From: Clostridiales bacterium SIT11
GTDB lineage: Bacteria; Bacillota; Clostridia; Tissierellales; Peptoniphilaceae
Direction: 5' to 3'
Assembly: GCA_001299455.1 (NCBI GenBank)
Contig: CYUK01000003.1
Location: forward strand, 1,364,001 to 1,428,000
DNA length: 64,000 bases
A model generated the notes under the pieces. It searched no databases and had not been told where the DNA came from. It saw only the letters and a program-made list of their open reading frames with translations. This document shows positions 43,223 to 52,159 of this stretch, in pieces. The first letter of the stretch is position 1, and the number at the start of each line of letters is the position of its first letter. Made by a program: the position numbers and the translations under genes.

Positions 43223-43228
43223 TATAAT
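43223..43228 (+). promoter_or_regulatory. -10 element before yybP-ykoY leader
   Basis: TATAAT 23 bases before the riboswitch start, in GATTGATATAATAAGAAT. The -35 is weak (around 43200-43205). Confidence 0.55.
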
Positions 43229-43250
43229 AAGAATAGATTCAAAATCGAAT

Positions 43251-43366
43251 AAAGGGGAGTAGCTTGTCTTTCTTTCTCGTCAATTCGGATTACATCCCGG
43301 GAAAGAACCCATGTGGTAGCGAGACCTTTGTTTCTTTTGTGAAAGAGAAGCAAGGGTCTTTTTTAG
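43251..43366 (+). ncRNA. yybP-ykoY (Mn2+) riboswitch with terminator
   Basis: Begins AAAGGGGAGTAGC and ends TGGTAGCGAGACCTTTG, the two conserved sides of the yybP-ykoY aptamer, with the internal CCCGGG between. AGACCTTT can pair either with AAAGGGG to close the aptamer, or with the downstream AAGCAAGGGTCT to form a terminator (43322-43361) followed by TTTTTT. Metal binding should therefore favour readthrough, as known for this class. It lies 24 bp before the P-type ATPase gene. Confidence 0.85.
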
Positions 43367-43389
43367 TAGTAAAGCAGAAAGGAGCTTGT

Positions 43390-46098
43390 ATGTCTTGGTA
43401 TAAGCAAGATGTGGACCAGGTAGTAAAGGCCCTGGACACCAACACCTCTACTGGTTTATCCAACCAGGAGGTGGAAAAGCGGCTGGACCAGTATGGCCGC
43501 AATGAATTAAAAGAAGGAAAAAAGAAGTCCTTTGGGAAAAAACTTTTGGACCAATTTTTAGACCCCATGATCCTCATTCTCTTGGCGGCCTCTATTTTGA
43601 GTGCCCTTATGGGGGAATGGGTGGATTCCGTCATTATTATCGCCATTGTCATTGTCAATGCCATTTTATCCCTCTACCAGGAGGGCCAGGCAGAAAAGGC
43701 CATTGAGGCCCTGCAAAAAATGTCCTCTCCCAAGGCCAAGCTCCTGCGGGAGAGAAGGATAGAAGAAGTGGACTCCGGAGAATTAGTTCCTGGGGACTTG
43801 GTTCTCCTGGAAACAGGAGACATTGTTCCGGCAGACCTCCGGCTAGTGGAAACCACTAATTTAAAAATTGATGAATCCTCCTTGACTGGGGAGTCTGTAG
43901 CTGTGGAAAAAGACGCTCAAAAAGTTTTTGAAGAAAAGGTGGGCCTGGGAGACCGGGAAAACCTGGCCTTTTCTTCCTCTATTGTCAGCTATGGCCGGGC
44001 CAAGGGCCTGGTGGTGGCCACAGGGGAAGAAACGGAAATTGGAAAGATTGCCACCAGCCTTTCCCAAGTGGAAGATGAACAAACTCCCTTGCAAAAAAAA
44101 TTAGCCAGCCTATCCAAGTTTTTGGGAATCCTAGTTGTAGGAATTTGTATCCTGGTCTTCCTTGTGGGAGTTTTCTATAAACTAGACCTGATTCAAAACC
44201 TCTTAACCTCTGTATCTCTGGCTGTGGCTGCCATACCAGAAGGTCTTCCAGCTATTGTGACTATTGTTCTTTCCCTGGGTATGGGGCGGATGGCCAAGAA
44301 AAATGCTATTGTGAAGAAACTCCTGGCTGTGGAAACCCTAGGGACCACTACGGTTATCTGTTCTGATAAGACCGGGACCTTGACCCAAAATGAAATGACC
44401 GTTCAAAGGGCCTATGCCGGCGGTCAAGGCTATGAAATTTCCGGGTCCGGCTATGCTCCTGAAGGAAAAATCCAAAAGACCTCCGGGGAAGAAGTGGAAG
44501 TCAAGGAATCTCCCCTGGAACGGTTAATGCACATTGCCCTTTTGGCCAATGATGCCTCCTTGGAAGCAAGAGAAGAAGGCTATAAGATGTCTGGCGACCC
44601 CACAGAGGGGGCCCTCCTTTCCTTTGCTGGCAAGGCGGATATTGTAAAAGAAGATTTAGAAGAAAATTACCCCCGGGTCAAGGAAATTCCCTTTGACTCT
44701 GTCCGGAAGATGATGACTACCTTCCATGAAGTAGAGGGAGAAGTCTACTCCTATACCAAGGGAGCGCCGGACATTGTCCTGGGAAAATCTACCAAGATTT
44801 TAACAGCTGAAGGAGTCCGGAACTTAACGGAAGAAGACCGGGAAGAAATTTTAAAAATCAACTCGTCCTATGCAAAGGAAGCCCTCCGGGTCCTGGCCTT
44901 TGCCATGAAGGCCCATGAAACCATGCCGGAATCGCCTAAGAGTGAAAATGACGAAGAAGAGATGATTTTTGTTGGCCTGGTGGGAATGATTGATCCGGCC
45001 CGGCCTGAAGTTCGAGATGCCATTAAGGAATGTAAAAATGCTGGCATCACCCCCATTATGATTACTGGGGACTACCTGGAAACAGCCGTAGCCATTGCCA
45101 AGGACCTGGGCATTGCCCAGTCCACAGACCAGGCCATGTCTGGAAAGGAAATTGACGAATTATCCCCCGAAGAATTAAAAGAAGCCCTAAAGACCAAGAG
45201 GGTCTTTGCCCGGGTGAGCCCGGAAAATAAGGTAGAAATTGTCACAGCCTTAAAGGAACTTGGCCATATTACCGCTATGACAGGGGACGGGGTCAACGAT
45301 GCTCCGGCCATTAAAAGGGCGGATATTGGTATAGCCATGGGAATTACAGGAACAGACGTGGCCAAGAATACAGCTGAAGTCATTTTAACAGATGACAACT
45401 TTGCCACCATTGTCAACGCCGTGGAAGAAGGACGGATTATTTATGCCAATATTAAAAAGTTTGTTTCCTTCCTCCTCTCCTGTAATATTGGGGAAGTTCT
45501 GGTCATTTTAATTGCCATTTTAATGAACGTCCCAGTTCCCTTAATCCCCATCCAACTTCTCTGGTTAAATCTTTTAACCGACTCCTTCCCGGCCCTGGCC
45601 CTGGGGATGGAAAAGGGAGAAGACGATGTTATGTATGAACCGCCAAGGGACCCGGCAGAACCGATTTTGGATAAGGAAATTACCATTACAGTGGCCATCC
45701 AGTCCATTGCCATTACGATCTCCACTCTGGGAGCCTACTTGATTGGCCTTAACCGTTTTGGAGATACAGGAATTGGCCTGGACTCTGCCCGGACTATGGC
45801 CTTTGCCACCTTGATTTTGGCTGAACTCCTCCGGTCCTATTCCGCCAGGAGCGTCAACTTCACCCTGGCTCATATTGGGGTCTTTTCTAACCCCTCCCTG
45901 GTCAAGGCCACCCTCTTTTCTTTTGTCCTCATGGTCTTGGTTATGTATGTTCCCTTCCTAGAAGACCTCTTCCACCTAGTGGACCTAGGCTTTAATGAAT
46001 GGATTGTCATCTTAATTGGGGCCTTCCTCCCCCTTTTATTAGGAGAAATCCAAAAGGTCATCCGCTTTCGGAAGATCCATGAAGACATGAAAAAATAA
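43390..46098 (+). CDS. P-type cation ATPase, Ca2+/Mn2+ exporter type
   Basis: A 902-residue P2-type ATPase with cation N-terminal domain (1-70), about ten membrane helices, phosphorylation motif CSDKTGTLTQNEM, TGES loop (LTGESVAVEKD), nucleotide-binding region and hinge TGDGVNDAPAIK. Helix 4 PEGLPAIVTI and helix 6 WLNLLTDSFPALALG are as in SERCA/PMCA-type Ca2+ pumps. The ATG at 43390 has GAAAGGAG nine bases upstream; the frame extends through the riboswitch and that part is untranslated. The Mn2+-sensing yybP-ykoY leader suggests Mn2+ export as a physiological role, as in lactococcal relatives; sequence alone cannot separate Ca2+ from Mn2+. Confidence 0.93.
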   Translation: MSWYKQDVDQVVKALDTNTSTGLSNQEVEKRLDQYGRNELKEGKKKSFGKKLLDQFLDPMILILLAASILSALMGEWVDSVIIIAIVIVNAILSLYQEGQAEKAIEALQKMSSPKAKLLRERRIEEVDSGELVPGDLVLLETGDIVPADLRLVETTNLKIDESSLTGESVAVEKDAQKVFEEKVGLGDRENLAFSSSIVSYGRAKGLVVATGEETEIGKIATSLSQVEDEQTPLQKKLASLSKFLGILVVGICILVFLVGVFYKLDLIQNLLTSVSLAVAAIPEGLPAIVTIVLSLGMGRMAKKNAIVKKLLAVETLGTTTVICSDKTGTLTQNEMTVQRAYAGGQGYEISGSGYAPEGKIQKTSGEEVEVKESPLERLMHIALLANDASLEAREEGYKMSGDPTEGALLSFAGKADIVKEDLEENYPRVKEIPFDSVRKMMTTFHEVEGEVYSYTKGAPDIVLGKSTKILTAEGVRNLTEEDREEILKINSSYAKEALRVLAFAMKAHETMPESPKSENDEEEMIFVGLVGMIDPARPEVRDAIKECKNAGITPIMITGDYLETAVAIAKDLGIAQSTDQAMSGKEIDELSPEELKEALKTKRVFARVSPENKVEIVTALKELGHITAMTGDGVNDAPAIKRADIGIAMGITGTDVAKNTAEVILTDDNFATIVNAVEEGRIIYANIKKFVSFLLSCNIGEVLVILIAILMNVPVPLIPIQLLWLNLLTDSFPALALGMEKGEDDVMYEPPRDPAEPILDKEITITVAIQSIAITISTLGAYLIGLNRFGDTGIGLDSARTMAFATLILAELLRSYSARSVNFTLAHIGVFSNPSLVKATLFSFVLMVLVMYVPFLEDLFHLVDLGFNEWIVILIGAFLPLLLGEIQKVIRFRKIHEDMKK

Positions 46099-46110
46099 AA
46101 ATAAGAAGAA

Positions 46111-46149
46111 ACTGAGCCGGCAGGAGTAAAATTTCTGCCGGTTCAGTCT
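46111..46149 (+). terminator. Terminator after P-type ATPase
   Basis: ACTGAGCCGGCAG and CTGCCGGTTCAGT form a long GC-rich stem with a T-poor tail (CTTGC). The following 215 bases have no supported gene, only a promoter at their end. Confidence 0.75.
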
Positions 46150-46318
46150 TGCATTAAGAGAAATGTCCTTCTAAATTTCAAGAAAAGTTTTAAGCTATAA
46201 ATTTTTTTAGGGGATATGTGCTAGAGAAGAGGAAGGACTTGAAAAATGGCTAAAAGTGTTGGCTCAAGAAGGGGCCATTGAAAGAAAACCTTAGAAAAAA
46301 TGAATCTTAGATAGGGAG

Positions 46319-46346
46319 TTGATTTTCATAGAATAACTGATATACT
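46319..46346 (+). promoter_or_regulatory. trkA-trkH promoter
   Basis: TTGATT (46319-46324) and TATACT (46341-46346) with 16-bp spacing, 21 bp before the ATG, which has TAGGAGGAA as ribosome binding site. Confidence 0.75.
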
Positions 46347-46366
46347 AAAGTAATCTAGGAGGAATT

Positions 46367-47740
46367 ATGAAAATTATTATATTGGGGGCCGGCAAAGTAG
46401 GCTCTTATTTAACCAGTGACCTAGCTGATGAAGGCCACGATATATTAGTTATAGACCATAATAAACAGGTCTTAGATAAATTACTTGCAAGCAATGATGT
46501 AATGGGGGTTGTAGGTGACGGAAGGGACCCGGAAGTTCTGGTAAATGCTGGAGTTGCCACTTGCGATTTATTTATCGCTCTCAGTTTATCGGATGATGTG
46601 AACTTGATTGCTTCTACCATAGCCAAAAAGCTTGGAGCCAAGAATATCATTATCCGACTCAGGGACAACCGGTATTTAAAGCAAAAGGAAATTATAGAGA
46701 ATATTACGGCGGCATCTAGGATTATCAATCCAGAGTTAATTGCGGCCAAGGACATTCAAAGGACGCTAAAGTACTCCCATGCCCTCAATGTAGAAGGCTT
46801 TTTTAAGGATCAGGCCCTGATGATGGAACTTGTGATTTCGGAAAATTCTGCTCTTGCAGGGGCGAGAATTAGTGAACTCAACGCCTATTCTGCAGAATAC
46901 CATACTCTGATTGGAATTGTGAATCATGATGGAGAAATCCATATTCCCCATGGATCCTATGTCCTTGAAAAGGGAGAAAAAATTTACGTTGTAGGAGCCA
47001 AGGAAGGGGTCGACCGGTTTTACAAGCAGGAAGTTTTTGGTCAAATTAAAATTAAAAATGTCCTGATTATTGGAGCAGGGTCTATTGCAACCTACTTGAC
47101 AGGTCTTCTTTTGGAAAGAGGCTTTGGTGTCACTGTCGTGGAAATTGACAAGGAAAAAGCAGAAAAAATAAGTGAATTATATTCCGATGCTGTAGTTATC
47201 CATGCGGATGGGGCAGACCCGGACATTCTAGAAGAGGTCCGGATTACAAACTTTGATGCCCTTGTGGCCCTGACGGGGATTGATGAAGAAAATATTTTAA
47301 TTTCCCTAATGGCCCAAAAATATGGCTTGGAAAAAATCATTGCCAAGGTCAACCGGACCAAGCTTATTAAGATGACAGGAATTTTGGATATTGACACCAC
47401 CTTTACCCCTAAACGGGTGGCCAGTGATGTCATTAACCGACTGATTCGGTCTAAGACCAATGCCAGGGGTTCCTCCATCACATCCCTCTATAGTGTGGAA
47501 GATGGGCAAGTAGAGGTGATTGAATTTGCGGCTATTGAGCATTCTAGTATTTTAAATAAGAAGCTCAAGGATTTGAATATAAGAGAAGATACTTTAATTG
47601 CCTGTATTAAACACCAAGAGCGGAATGGGGGAATTGAGGTGCCCAATGGAGATTCTATGATTTCCCTAGGGGACCGGGTCTTAGTCATTACCACCAACGG
47701 TAGTTTTCAAACCATAGATGATATATTGGAGGACCTATGA
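46367..47740 (+). CDS. trkA: Trk K+ uptake regulatory subunit TrkA
   Basis: A 457-residue peripheral protein with two RCK repeats. Each has a Rossmann TrkA_N domain with a GxGxxG nucleotide motif (ILGAGKVGSYL at about 4-14; IIGAGSIATYL at about 230-240) followed by a TrkA_C domain. It gates the TrkH channel in response to NAD(H)/ATP. It overlaps trkH by 4 bp. The full-length two-repeat form is usual for TrkA paired with TrkH, as opposed to single-repeat KtrA. Confidence 0.95.
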   Translation: MKIIILGAGKVGSYLTSDLADEGHDILVIDHNKQVLDKLLASNDVMGVVGDGRDPEVLVNAGVATCDLFIALSLSDDVNLIASTIAKKLGAKNIIIRLRDNRYLKQKEIIENITAASRIINPELIAAKDIQRTLKYSHALNVEGFFKDQALMMELVISENSALAGARISELNAYSAEYHTLIGIVNHDGEIHIPHGSYVLEKGEKIYVVGAKEGVDRFYKQEVFGQIKIKNVLIIGAGSIATYLTGLLLERGFGVTVVEIDKEKAEKISELYSDAVVIHADGADPDILEEVRITNFDALVALTGIDEENILISLMAQKYGLEKIIAKVNRTKLIKMTGILDIDTTFTPKRVASDVINRLIRSKTNARGSSITSLYSVEDGQVEVIEFAAIEHSSILNKKLKDLNIREDTLIACIKHQERNGGIEVPNGDSMISLGDRVLVITTNGSFQTIDDILEDL

Positions 47741-49194
47741 ATGGATCAATTGTAAAATATAGCATAGGTAAGCTTCTCTTTGTCTTGGCCATGCTCATGT
47801 GTCTGCCTCTTTTTGTAGGAATAATCTATAGGGAGAGCCTGTTAGATTTAAGAAATTTTATCCTACCCATTGTCATGGCGATTTTTTTGGCAAGTATTTT
47901 AATGAAAAGAGGGTCCGGGGATGGCCATATTTTTACCAAAGAGGCCATGTTTATTACGGCGACTTGCTGGATTCTTTTTTCAATCATAGGAGCAATTCCT
48001 CTTTATCTTACGCAGAGTAACTTTCCAACTATGATTGATGCTTTTTTCGAAACGGCTAGTGGATTTACAACTTGTGGAGCCTCTGTTGCTGCAAATGTGG
48101 AACTCTTACCTCATTCGATTTTATTTTGGCGGTCCTTTACCCACTTTATTGGAGGGATGGGGATTTTAGTCTTTACCCTGGCCATTCTTCCTAAGACCAA
48201 CAAGGAATCTTCCTCCCTCATGCAGGCAGAAGTTCCGGGACCCACCTTTGGTAAGATTACTCCCAAGCTTTCCCAGACAGCGAGGACGCTTTACTTACTC
48301 TATATTGCCCTGACAATTATTACAACCATTTTTTTGTTATTTGGTGGAATGAACCTCTTTGACGCCATTATCCACGCCATGGGAACAGCTGGAACAGGGG
48401 GCTTTTCCAATAAGTCAGCCTCCATAGGCTATTATGATTCAGGATATATTGAAATTGTTTTGTCCATTGCCATGCTGGCCTTTGGAGTGAACTTCAATAT
48501 CTTTTATTTTGCCATTTTTCGGTCTTTTAAGGAGGCCTTTAAAAGCGAAGAGCTCTACTGGTATTTGGGGATTGTGGGAGTTGCTGTTTTGTTGATTTTC
48601 TTCAATATCCGGGGAGTTTATACAGACAAAATTTATACAGGGATATCTTCTCTTTTTACCGTTACATCTATCATCACAACGACAGGGTATGTATCGGCAG
48701 ACTTTGGTCAGTGGCCCCTGTTTTCTAGAAATATTTTACTCTTTTTAATGTTTATTGGGGGGTCTGCAGGGTCCACAGCAGGAGGAATTAAGGTTTCTAG
48801 GATTGTTATCTTATTTAAATCAGCCCTAAATCAAATTAGAAAAGCTTTAAATCCAATGCGAGTGACGGTAAATAAAATGGATGGGAAAAGGCTGGATCGA
48901 GACACCGAAGAATCTATAAATCGTTATATCTTGGTTTATATTTTATTTTTTATTGTTTTTATGCTGATTATGACCTTGAATACAAATAATTTTGAAGCAG
49001 CATTTTCCGCAGTCGCGACCACCTATAATAATGTGGGGCCAGCCCTGGTCCAGTTTGGGCCTGTAGAAAACTTTCGAACCATGAACGATTTATCAAAAAT
49101 AGTGCTGACCTTTTCCATGCTCTTTGGCCGTTTGGAGCTCTATCCCATGATTCTTTTATTTGCACCGGACACCTACCGAAATATTAAAAGATAA
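47737..49194 (+). CDS. trkH: Trk K+ uptake channel subunit TrkH
   Basis: A 485-residue membrane protein with four pore-loop repeats. The selectivity Gly are visible in ASGFTTCGAS, MGTAGTGGFSNK, ITTTGYVSADF and ATTYNNVGPAL. About ten membrane helices. It forms the K+ pathway of the Trk system gated by TrkA. The ATG overlaps the trkA stop. Length matches TrkH rather than shorter KtrB. Confidence 0.95.
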   Translation: MNGSIVKYSIGKLLFVLAMLMCLPLFVGIIYRESLLDLRNFILPIVMAIFLASILMKRGSGDGHIFTKEAMFITATCWILFSIIGAIPLYLTQSNFPTMIDAFFETASGFTTCGASVAANVELLPHSILFWRSFTHFIGGMGILVFTLAILPKTNKESSSLMQAEVPGPTFGKITPKLSQTARTLYLLYIALTIITTIFLLFGGMNLFDAIIHAMGTAGTGGFSNKSASIGYYDSGYIEIVLSIAMLAFGVNFNIFYFAIFRSFKEAFKSEELYWYLGIVGVAVLLIFFNIRGVYTDKIYTGISSLFTVTSIITTTGYVSADFGQWPLFSRNILLFLMFIGGSAGSTAGGIKVSRIVILFKSALNQIRKALNPMRVTVNKMDGKRLDRDTEESINRYILVYILFFIVFMLIMTLNTNNFEAAFSAVATTYNNVGPALVQFGPVENFRTMNDLSKIVLTFSMLFGRLELYPMILLFAPDTYRNIKR

Positions 49195-49208
49195 AATAGA
49201 AGAAAGAA

Positions 49209-49236
49209 GGCGAGGAGGGGTCCTCGTCTTTTTTGT
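49209..49236 (+). terminator. Terminator after trkH
   Basis: GGCGAGGA and TCCTCGTC pair around GGGG, followed by TTTTTT. Confidence 0.87.
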
Positions 49237-49355
49237 CGTATTTCTAGGGAGGAGTCTGAAAGAGACTTGAAATAAAATCCAGGATTTTTTAGCAGCCTTT
49301 CCTTTTTATGGTATAATAAAAAAGAATTTATTTGACAGAAATCAAGGAGGTATCC

Positions 49356-50171
49356 ATGGAGTGGCTTAATGTACTTATTTTAGGAATTATAGAAGGAATT
49401 ACGGAGTTTCTCCCTATTTCTTCCACAGGACACTTAATTTTATTTCATCGATGGTTTCAGTTGACGCCGGAAAGCTTTCAAAATGCCTTTGATGTTTGCA
49501 TCCAATTGGGGGCTATTTTAGCTGTTGTCGTCCTATACTTTCGCCGCCTCAACCCCTTTTGTAAAAAAGACCAGGATGGGGAAAAAATGACCCCAAGAAA
49601 AAGACGGAAGATTGTCCTCCTATGGGCCCGGGTCCTGGTGGCTGTCCTGCCGGCCATGGTTTTAGGCCTCTTGTTTGATGATTTAATTGACCAGTACTTG
49701 TTTTCCAGCAAGGTTGTGGCCATCGCCCTGATTGTCTGGGGGATTGTCATTATTCTCATGGAAAGAAAAGACCGTGAGCCCCGCTTTGACAACTTAGAAG
49801 TCCTTCCCTATAAGATAGCTTTAGGGATTGGATTTTTCCAATGCCTGGCCATGATTCCCGGAACCAGCCGGTCGGCAGCCACCATTATTGGGGCCATGGT
49901 CCTGGGCCTAAGCCGGGTGGAGGCGGCAGAATTTTCCTTTTTTCTGGCCATTCCCACCATGTTGGGCGCCACTCTTTTAAAGGTAGCCAAAAATTTAGGA
50001 AGTTTTACATCAGGCCAATGGCTTTTGATTGCCTTTGGCGGCCTAGTGAGTTTTATTACGGCCTACCTGGTCATTAAGGCCTTTATGGCCTACATTAAAA
50101 ACCACGACTTTGTCCCCTTTGGAATTTACCGGATTGTCTTGGGACTTGTGGTCCTTCTCTTCTTTTTATAG
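49356..50171 (+). CDS. uppP: Undecaprenyl-diphosphatase
   Basis: A 271-residue membrane enzyme (BacA/UppP family) that recycles the undecaprenyl carrier for wall synthesis and gives bacitracin tolerance. Active-site motifs: EGITEFLPISSTGHLIL (about 16-32) and PGTSRSAATIIGAMVLGLSR (about 165-185). Start ATG at 49356 has AAGGAGG five bases upstream; a longer frame to 49332 lacks a site. TATAAT lies at 49312-49317. It is followed closely by a terminator. Confidence 0.96.
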   Translation: MEWLNVLILGIIEGITEFLPISSTGHLILFHRWFQLTPESFQNAFDVCIQLGAILAVVVLYFRRLNPFCKKDQDGEKMTPRKRRKIVLLWARVLVAVLPAMVLGLLFDDLIDQYLFSSKVVAIALIVWGIVIILMERKDREPRFDNLEVLPYKIALGIGFFQCLAMIPGTSRSAATIIGAMVLGLSRVEAAEFSFFLAIPTMLGATLLKVAKNLGSFTSGQWLLIAFGGLVSFITAYLVIKAFMAYIKNHDFVPFGIYRIVLGLVVLLFFL

Positions 50172-50179
50172 GATATAGA

Positions 50180-50211
50180 AAAACCCTTCCGCCTGGAAGG
50201 GTTCTTTTTAT
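50180..50211. terminator. Terminator between uppP and ZIP gene
   Basis: AACCCTTCC and GGAAGGGTT pair around GCCT, with TTTTTA on the 3' side and AAAA on the 5' side, so it can serve both convergent genes. Confidence 0.87.
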
Positions 50212-50215
50212 GGAT

Positions 50216-50989
50216 TTAACCGAGGGTGACATCTAGGATCATCATAATAATAAAGCCAAAGATAATCCCGTAGGTGGCCTCCCGTTCGTAGCCATTGCTG
50301 TGGGTTTCAGGAATGATTTCATCACTGATGACAAAGAGCATGGCTCCACCGGCTAGGGCCAGGATAAAGCCCAGGATTGGCTGGAAGACCTGGACTAGGA
50401 AGAGGCCTAAAAAGGCTCCCAGGGGTTCCACCATACCGGTAAAGAGGGCAATGAGGAAGGCTTTTTTTACGGAATATTTTTCCCGGACCAGGGACAGGGC
50501 CACAGCCAGTCCCTCTGGCATATTTTGAAGGCCAATGCCTAGAGCAATGGTAATACCATTGGCCAGGGAGGAGGTTCCAAAACCTACGCCTGTGGCCAGG
50601 CCTTCCGGAAAATTATGGATGGTAATAGCAATAATAAAGAGCCAAATTTGCTTGAGGGAATCGGTATTTTTCCCTTCCATTTTTTTATCAATTAAGTGCT
50701 CATGGGGGGCGTAGCGATCAATAAGGTCCAGCATCAGGGCCCCGGCCAGGATTCCTAGAGAGCAAATAAGAACGGCCTTTAAGTCGCCGCCCCCAGATTC
50801 AATAGAGGGGATGATCAGGGAAAAGCAAGTGGCCGCCAGCATAACGCCTGCAGCAGACCCTAAAAGGCTATCCAGTAATTTTTGGGAGACATTTTTTGTG
50901 GCAAAAATAGGCAGGGCCCCTAGGCCAGTCATGAGACCGGGAATAATACAGCCTAAAATAATAATGGATTTTTCTGAAAGTCCAAACAT
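50216..50989 (-). CDS. ZIP-family divalent metal transporter
   Basis: A 257-residue membrane protein with about eight helices. The metal-binding helices carry HNFPEGLATGVGFG and LQNMPEGLAVALSL, as in bacterial ZupT/ZIP proteins that import Zn2+, Fe2+ or Mn2+. Start ATG at 50989 follows AAGAGG; a longer frame to 51019 runs into the SRP RNA terminator. Metal preference cannot be read. Confidence 0.92.
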   Translation of the reverse strand: MFGLSEKSIIILGCIIPGLMTGLGALPIFATKNVSQKLLDSLLGSAAGVMLAATCFSLIIPSIESGGGDLKAVLICSLGILAGALMLDLIDRYAPHEHLIDKKMEGKNTDSLKQIWLFIIAITIHNFPEGLATGVGFGTSSLANGITIALGIGLQNMPEGLAVALSLVREKYSVKKAFLIALFTGMVEPLGAFLGLFLVQVFQPILGFILALAGGAMLFVISDEIIPETHSNGYEREATYGIIFGFIIMMILDVTLG

Positions 50990-51009
50990 AAAAACCTCTT
51001 TTCTAAATG

Positions 51010-51038
51010 AAAAAAGCACCCTCTAGGGGATGCTAAAA
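51010..51038 (-). terminator. Terminator of SRP RNA
   Basis: On the minus strand AGCATCCC and GGGTGCT form a stem around CTAGA, followed by TTTTTT. It lies 10 bases beyond the SRP RNA 3' end. Confidence 0.85.
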
Positions 51039-51047
51039 TTCTTTATA

Positions 51048-51325
51048 TGTAAGCCATACACCCGACCTTGTCAATCTCTTATATGCGGTACCCGAAGAGT
51101 TAACTCAAATTAGGCACTCCATACGGCACACAGAACATCTCTCTTAGTGCTGCTTCCGTCAAGACCTGACACGGTTCAAAAGCTCCTGTTGCGTAGGACC
51201 CAATTCTCAACGCCACTTTTCCGGGGCAGACCATACAAGAAACTGCCGCAGGCGGGAATTCGATCTTGCTATAGCGGATTGCAAGTGCAGGGTGCCGCTA
51301 ACTCCCCATCTAGTATGGCAATGTT
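51048..51325 (-). ncRNA. ffs: Signal recognition particle RNA, long (Alu-containing) form
   Basis: The minus strand carries the S-domain signature GTGTCAGGTCTTGACGGAAG followed by CAGCA, and the 5' Alu-type part with GGGGAGTTAGCGGCACCCTG, as in Bacillus and Clostridium scRNA. The ends close with GCCATAC (51313-51319) and GTATGGC (51053-51059), giving about 270-280 nt. The tRNA-Ser lies just upstream. Ends are approximate. Confidence 0.93.
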
Positions 51326-51330
51326 TTTAC

Positions 51331-51422
51331 TGGCGGAGAGAGGGGGATTCGAACCCCCGATACGCTATAAACGTATACCCGCTTTCCAGGCGAGCGCCTT
51401 AAACCAACTCAACCATCTCTCC
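51331..51422 (-). tRNA. tRNA-Ser (GGA anticodon)
   Basis: On the minus strand a 92-nt class II tRNA with acceptor GGAGAGA/TCTCTCC, encoded 3' GCCA, anticodon loop CTGGAAA (anticodon GGA, reading UCC/UCU), a long variable arm (TATACG...CGTATC) and the T arm GGGGGTTCGAATCCCCC. The long variable arm confirms serine. It is only 5 bases from the SRP RNA and probably shares its transcript. Confidence 0.96.
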
Positions 51423-51441
51423 ATTGGATTACAATGGTTTT

Positions 51442-51470
51442 ATTATACCTGGAAATAAAAAAAGTGTCAA
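51442..51470 (-). promoter_or_regulatory. Promoter of tRNA-Ser/SRP RNA unit
   Basis: On the minus strand TTGACA (51470-51465), 17 bp, TATAAT (51447-51442): a full consensus promoter 20 bases before the tRNA 5' end. The -35 hexamer lies inside the hairpin that ends the preceding TetR gene. Confidence 0.9.
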
Positions 51471-51489
51471 GACTTTTCTTGACACTTTT
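51459..51489 (-). terminator. Terminator of the TetR gene
   Basis: AAAAGTGTCAAG and CTTGACACTTTT pair around ACTTTT; the stem lies 18 bp after the TetR stop and is flanked by T/A runs. Confidence 0.82.
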
Positions 51490-51506
51490 ACCTATTCGTT
51501 ACAGTT

Positions 51507-52073
51507 TTAGGCAAACTTCTTCTTTGCCTTTAGGACTTGTAAAGCCCAATCTAAGGAGATGTTACTTGAAAGATCCTCCATTAGAAGGGTCATAAGTATG
51601 GAAAAAATTAAGTGGATGTATTCATCCAGGGCCTTTTCGTCCAAGTCTTGTTCCATGTTTGCATCTCTACGGTAAACATCGACCATGGTTTTTCTCAACT
51701 CTTGAGTTGTGTCGTTAAACAGTTTAAGGCCTAGGTCTGGGTCCTTATGAGCTAATCCTAAAGAATAGTAATTTAAGAAACCTGCTCGGTCTTTTTTCTT
51801 TTTTAAAAGAACTTGATAAATTTGCTCTATATAATCGATAAAGCTACTGGTCTGGTCTAAATCCTCTTCAATATCAAAAATATCTTTCCATCCTTCAGTA
51901 AGAACAGCATAAACAAGCTCATCCTTGGATCCAAAGTGGTTGTAAATAGACCCAACGGATACGTGGCAAGCCGATGCAACTGTTCGAATGTCAATGGCTG
52001 TTAAACCTTGGTTTAACACAATGTTTTGACAATGTTGAAGGATTTCCTCACGAGATGTTACAGTTTTTCTCAA
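51507..52073 (-). CDS. TetR/AcrR-family transcription regulator
   Basis: A 188-residue repressor-type protein with an N-terminal TetR DNA-binding domain (about 5-55, with IDIRTVASACHVSVGSIYNHF as helix-turn-helix) and an all-helical ligand domain. The TTG start at 52073 is chosen because GAAAGGAG lies seven bases upstream; an ATG 24 bases earlier would place that site inside the gene. A short inverted repeat at its transcript start suggests autoregulation. The target is unclear: the adjacent genes are RNA genes and a LysR remnant. Confidence 0.87.
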   Translation of the reverse strand: MRKTVTSREEILQHCQNIVLNQGLTAIDIRTVASACHVSVGSIYNHFGSKDELVYAVLTEGWKDIFDIEEDLDQTSSFIDYIEQIYQVLLKKKKDRAGFLNYYSLGLAHKDPDLGLKLFNDTTQELRKTMVDVYRRDANMEQDLDEKALDEYIHLIFSILMTLLMEDLSSNISLDWALQVLKAKKKFA

Positions 52074-52088
52074 TATAGGACTCCTTTC

Positions 52089-52136
52089 ATATGTCATATT
52101 CAAAATAATTTTACTACAACTTTTGGGGGCTGTCAA
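52089..52136 (-). promoter_or_regulatory. TetR promoter and candidate operator
   Basis: On the minus strand TTGACA (52136-52131), 17 bp, TAAAAT (52113-52108). The palindrome ATATG-T-CATAT (52089-52099) covers the expected transcript start and is a plausible operator for the regulator itself. Confidence 0.65.
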
Positions 52137-52159
52137 TAAAATAAGTCCTTACATTTATA

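Noticed and set aside
46190-46310. Short peptide-like frame before trkA
   Set aside because: A roughly 28-codon stretch without a start codon or ribosome binding site; at most a decayed fragment.
51147-51458. Plus-strand open frame of 103 codons
   Set aside because: It is antisense to SRP RNA and tRNA-Ser; structured RNA genes explain the sequence.
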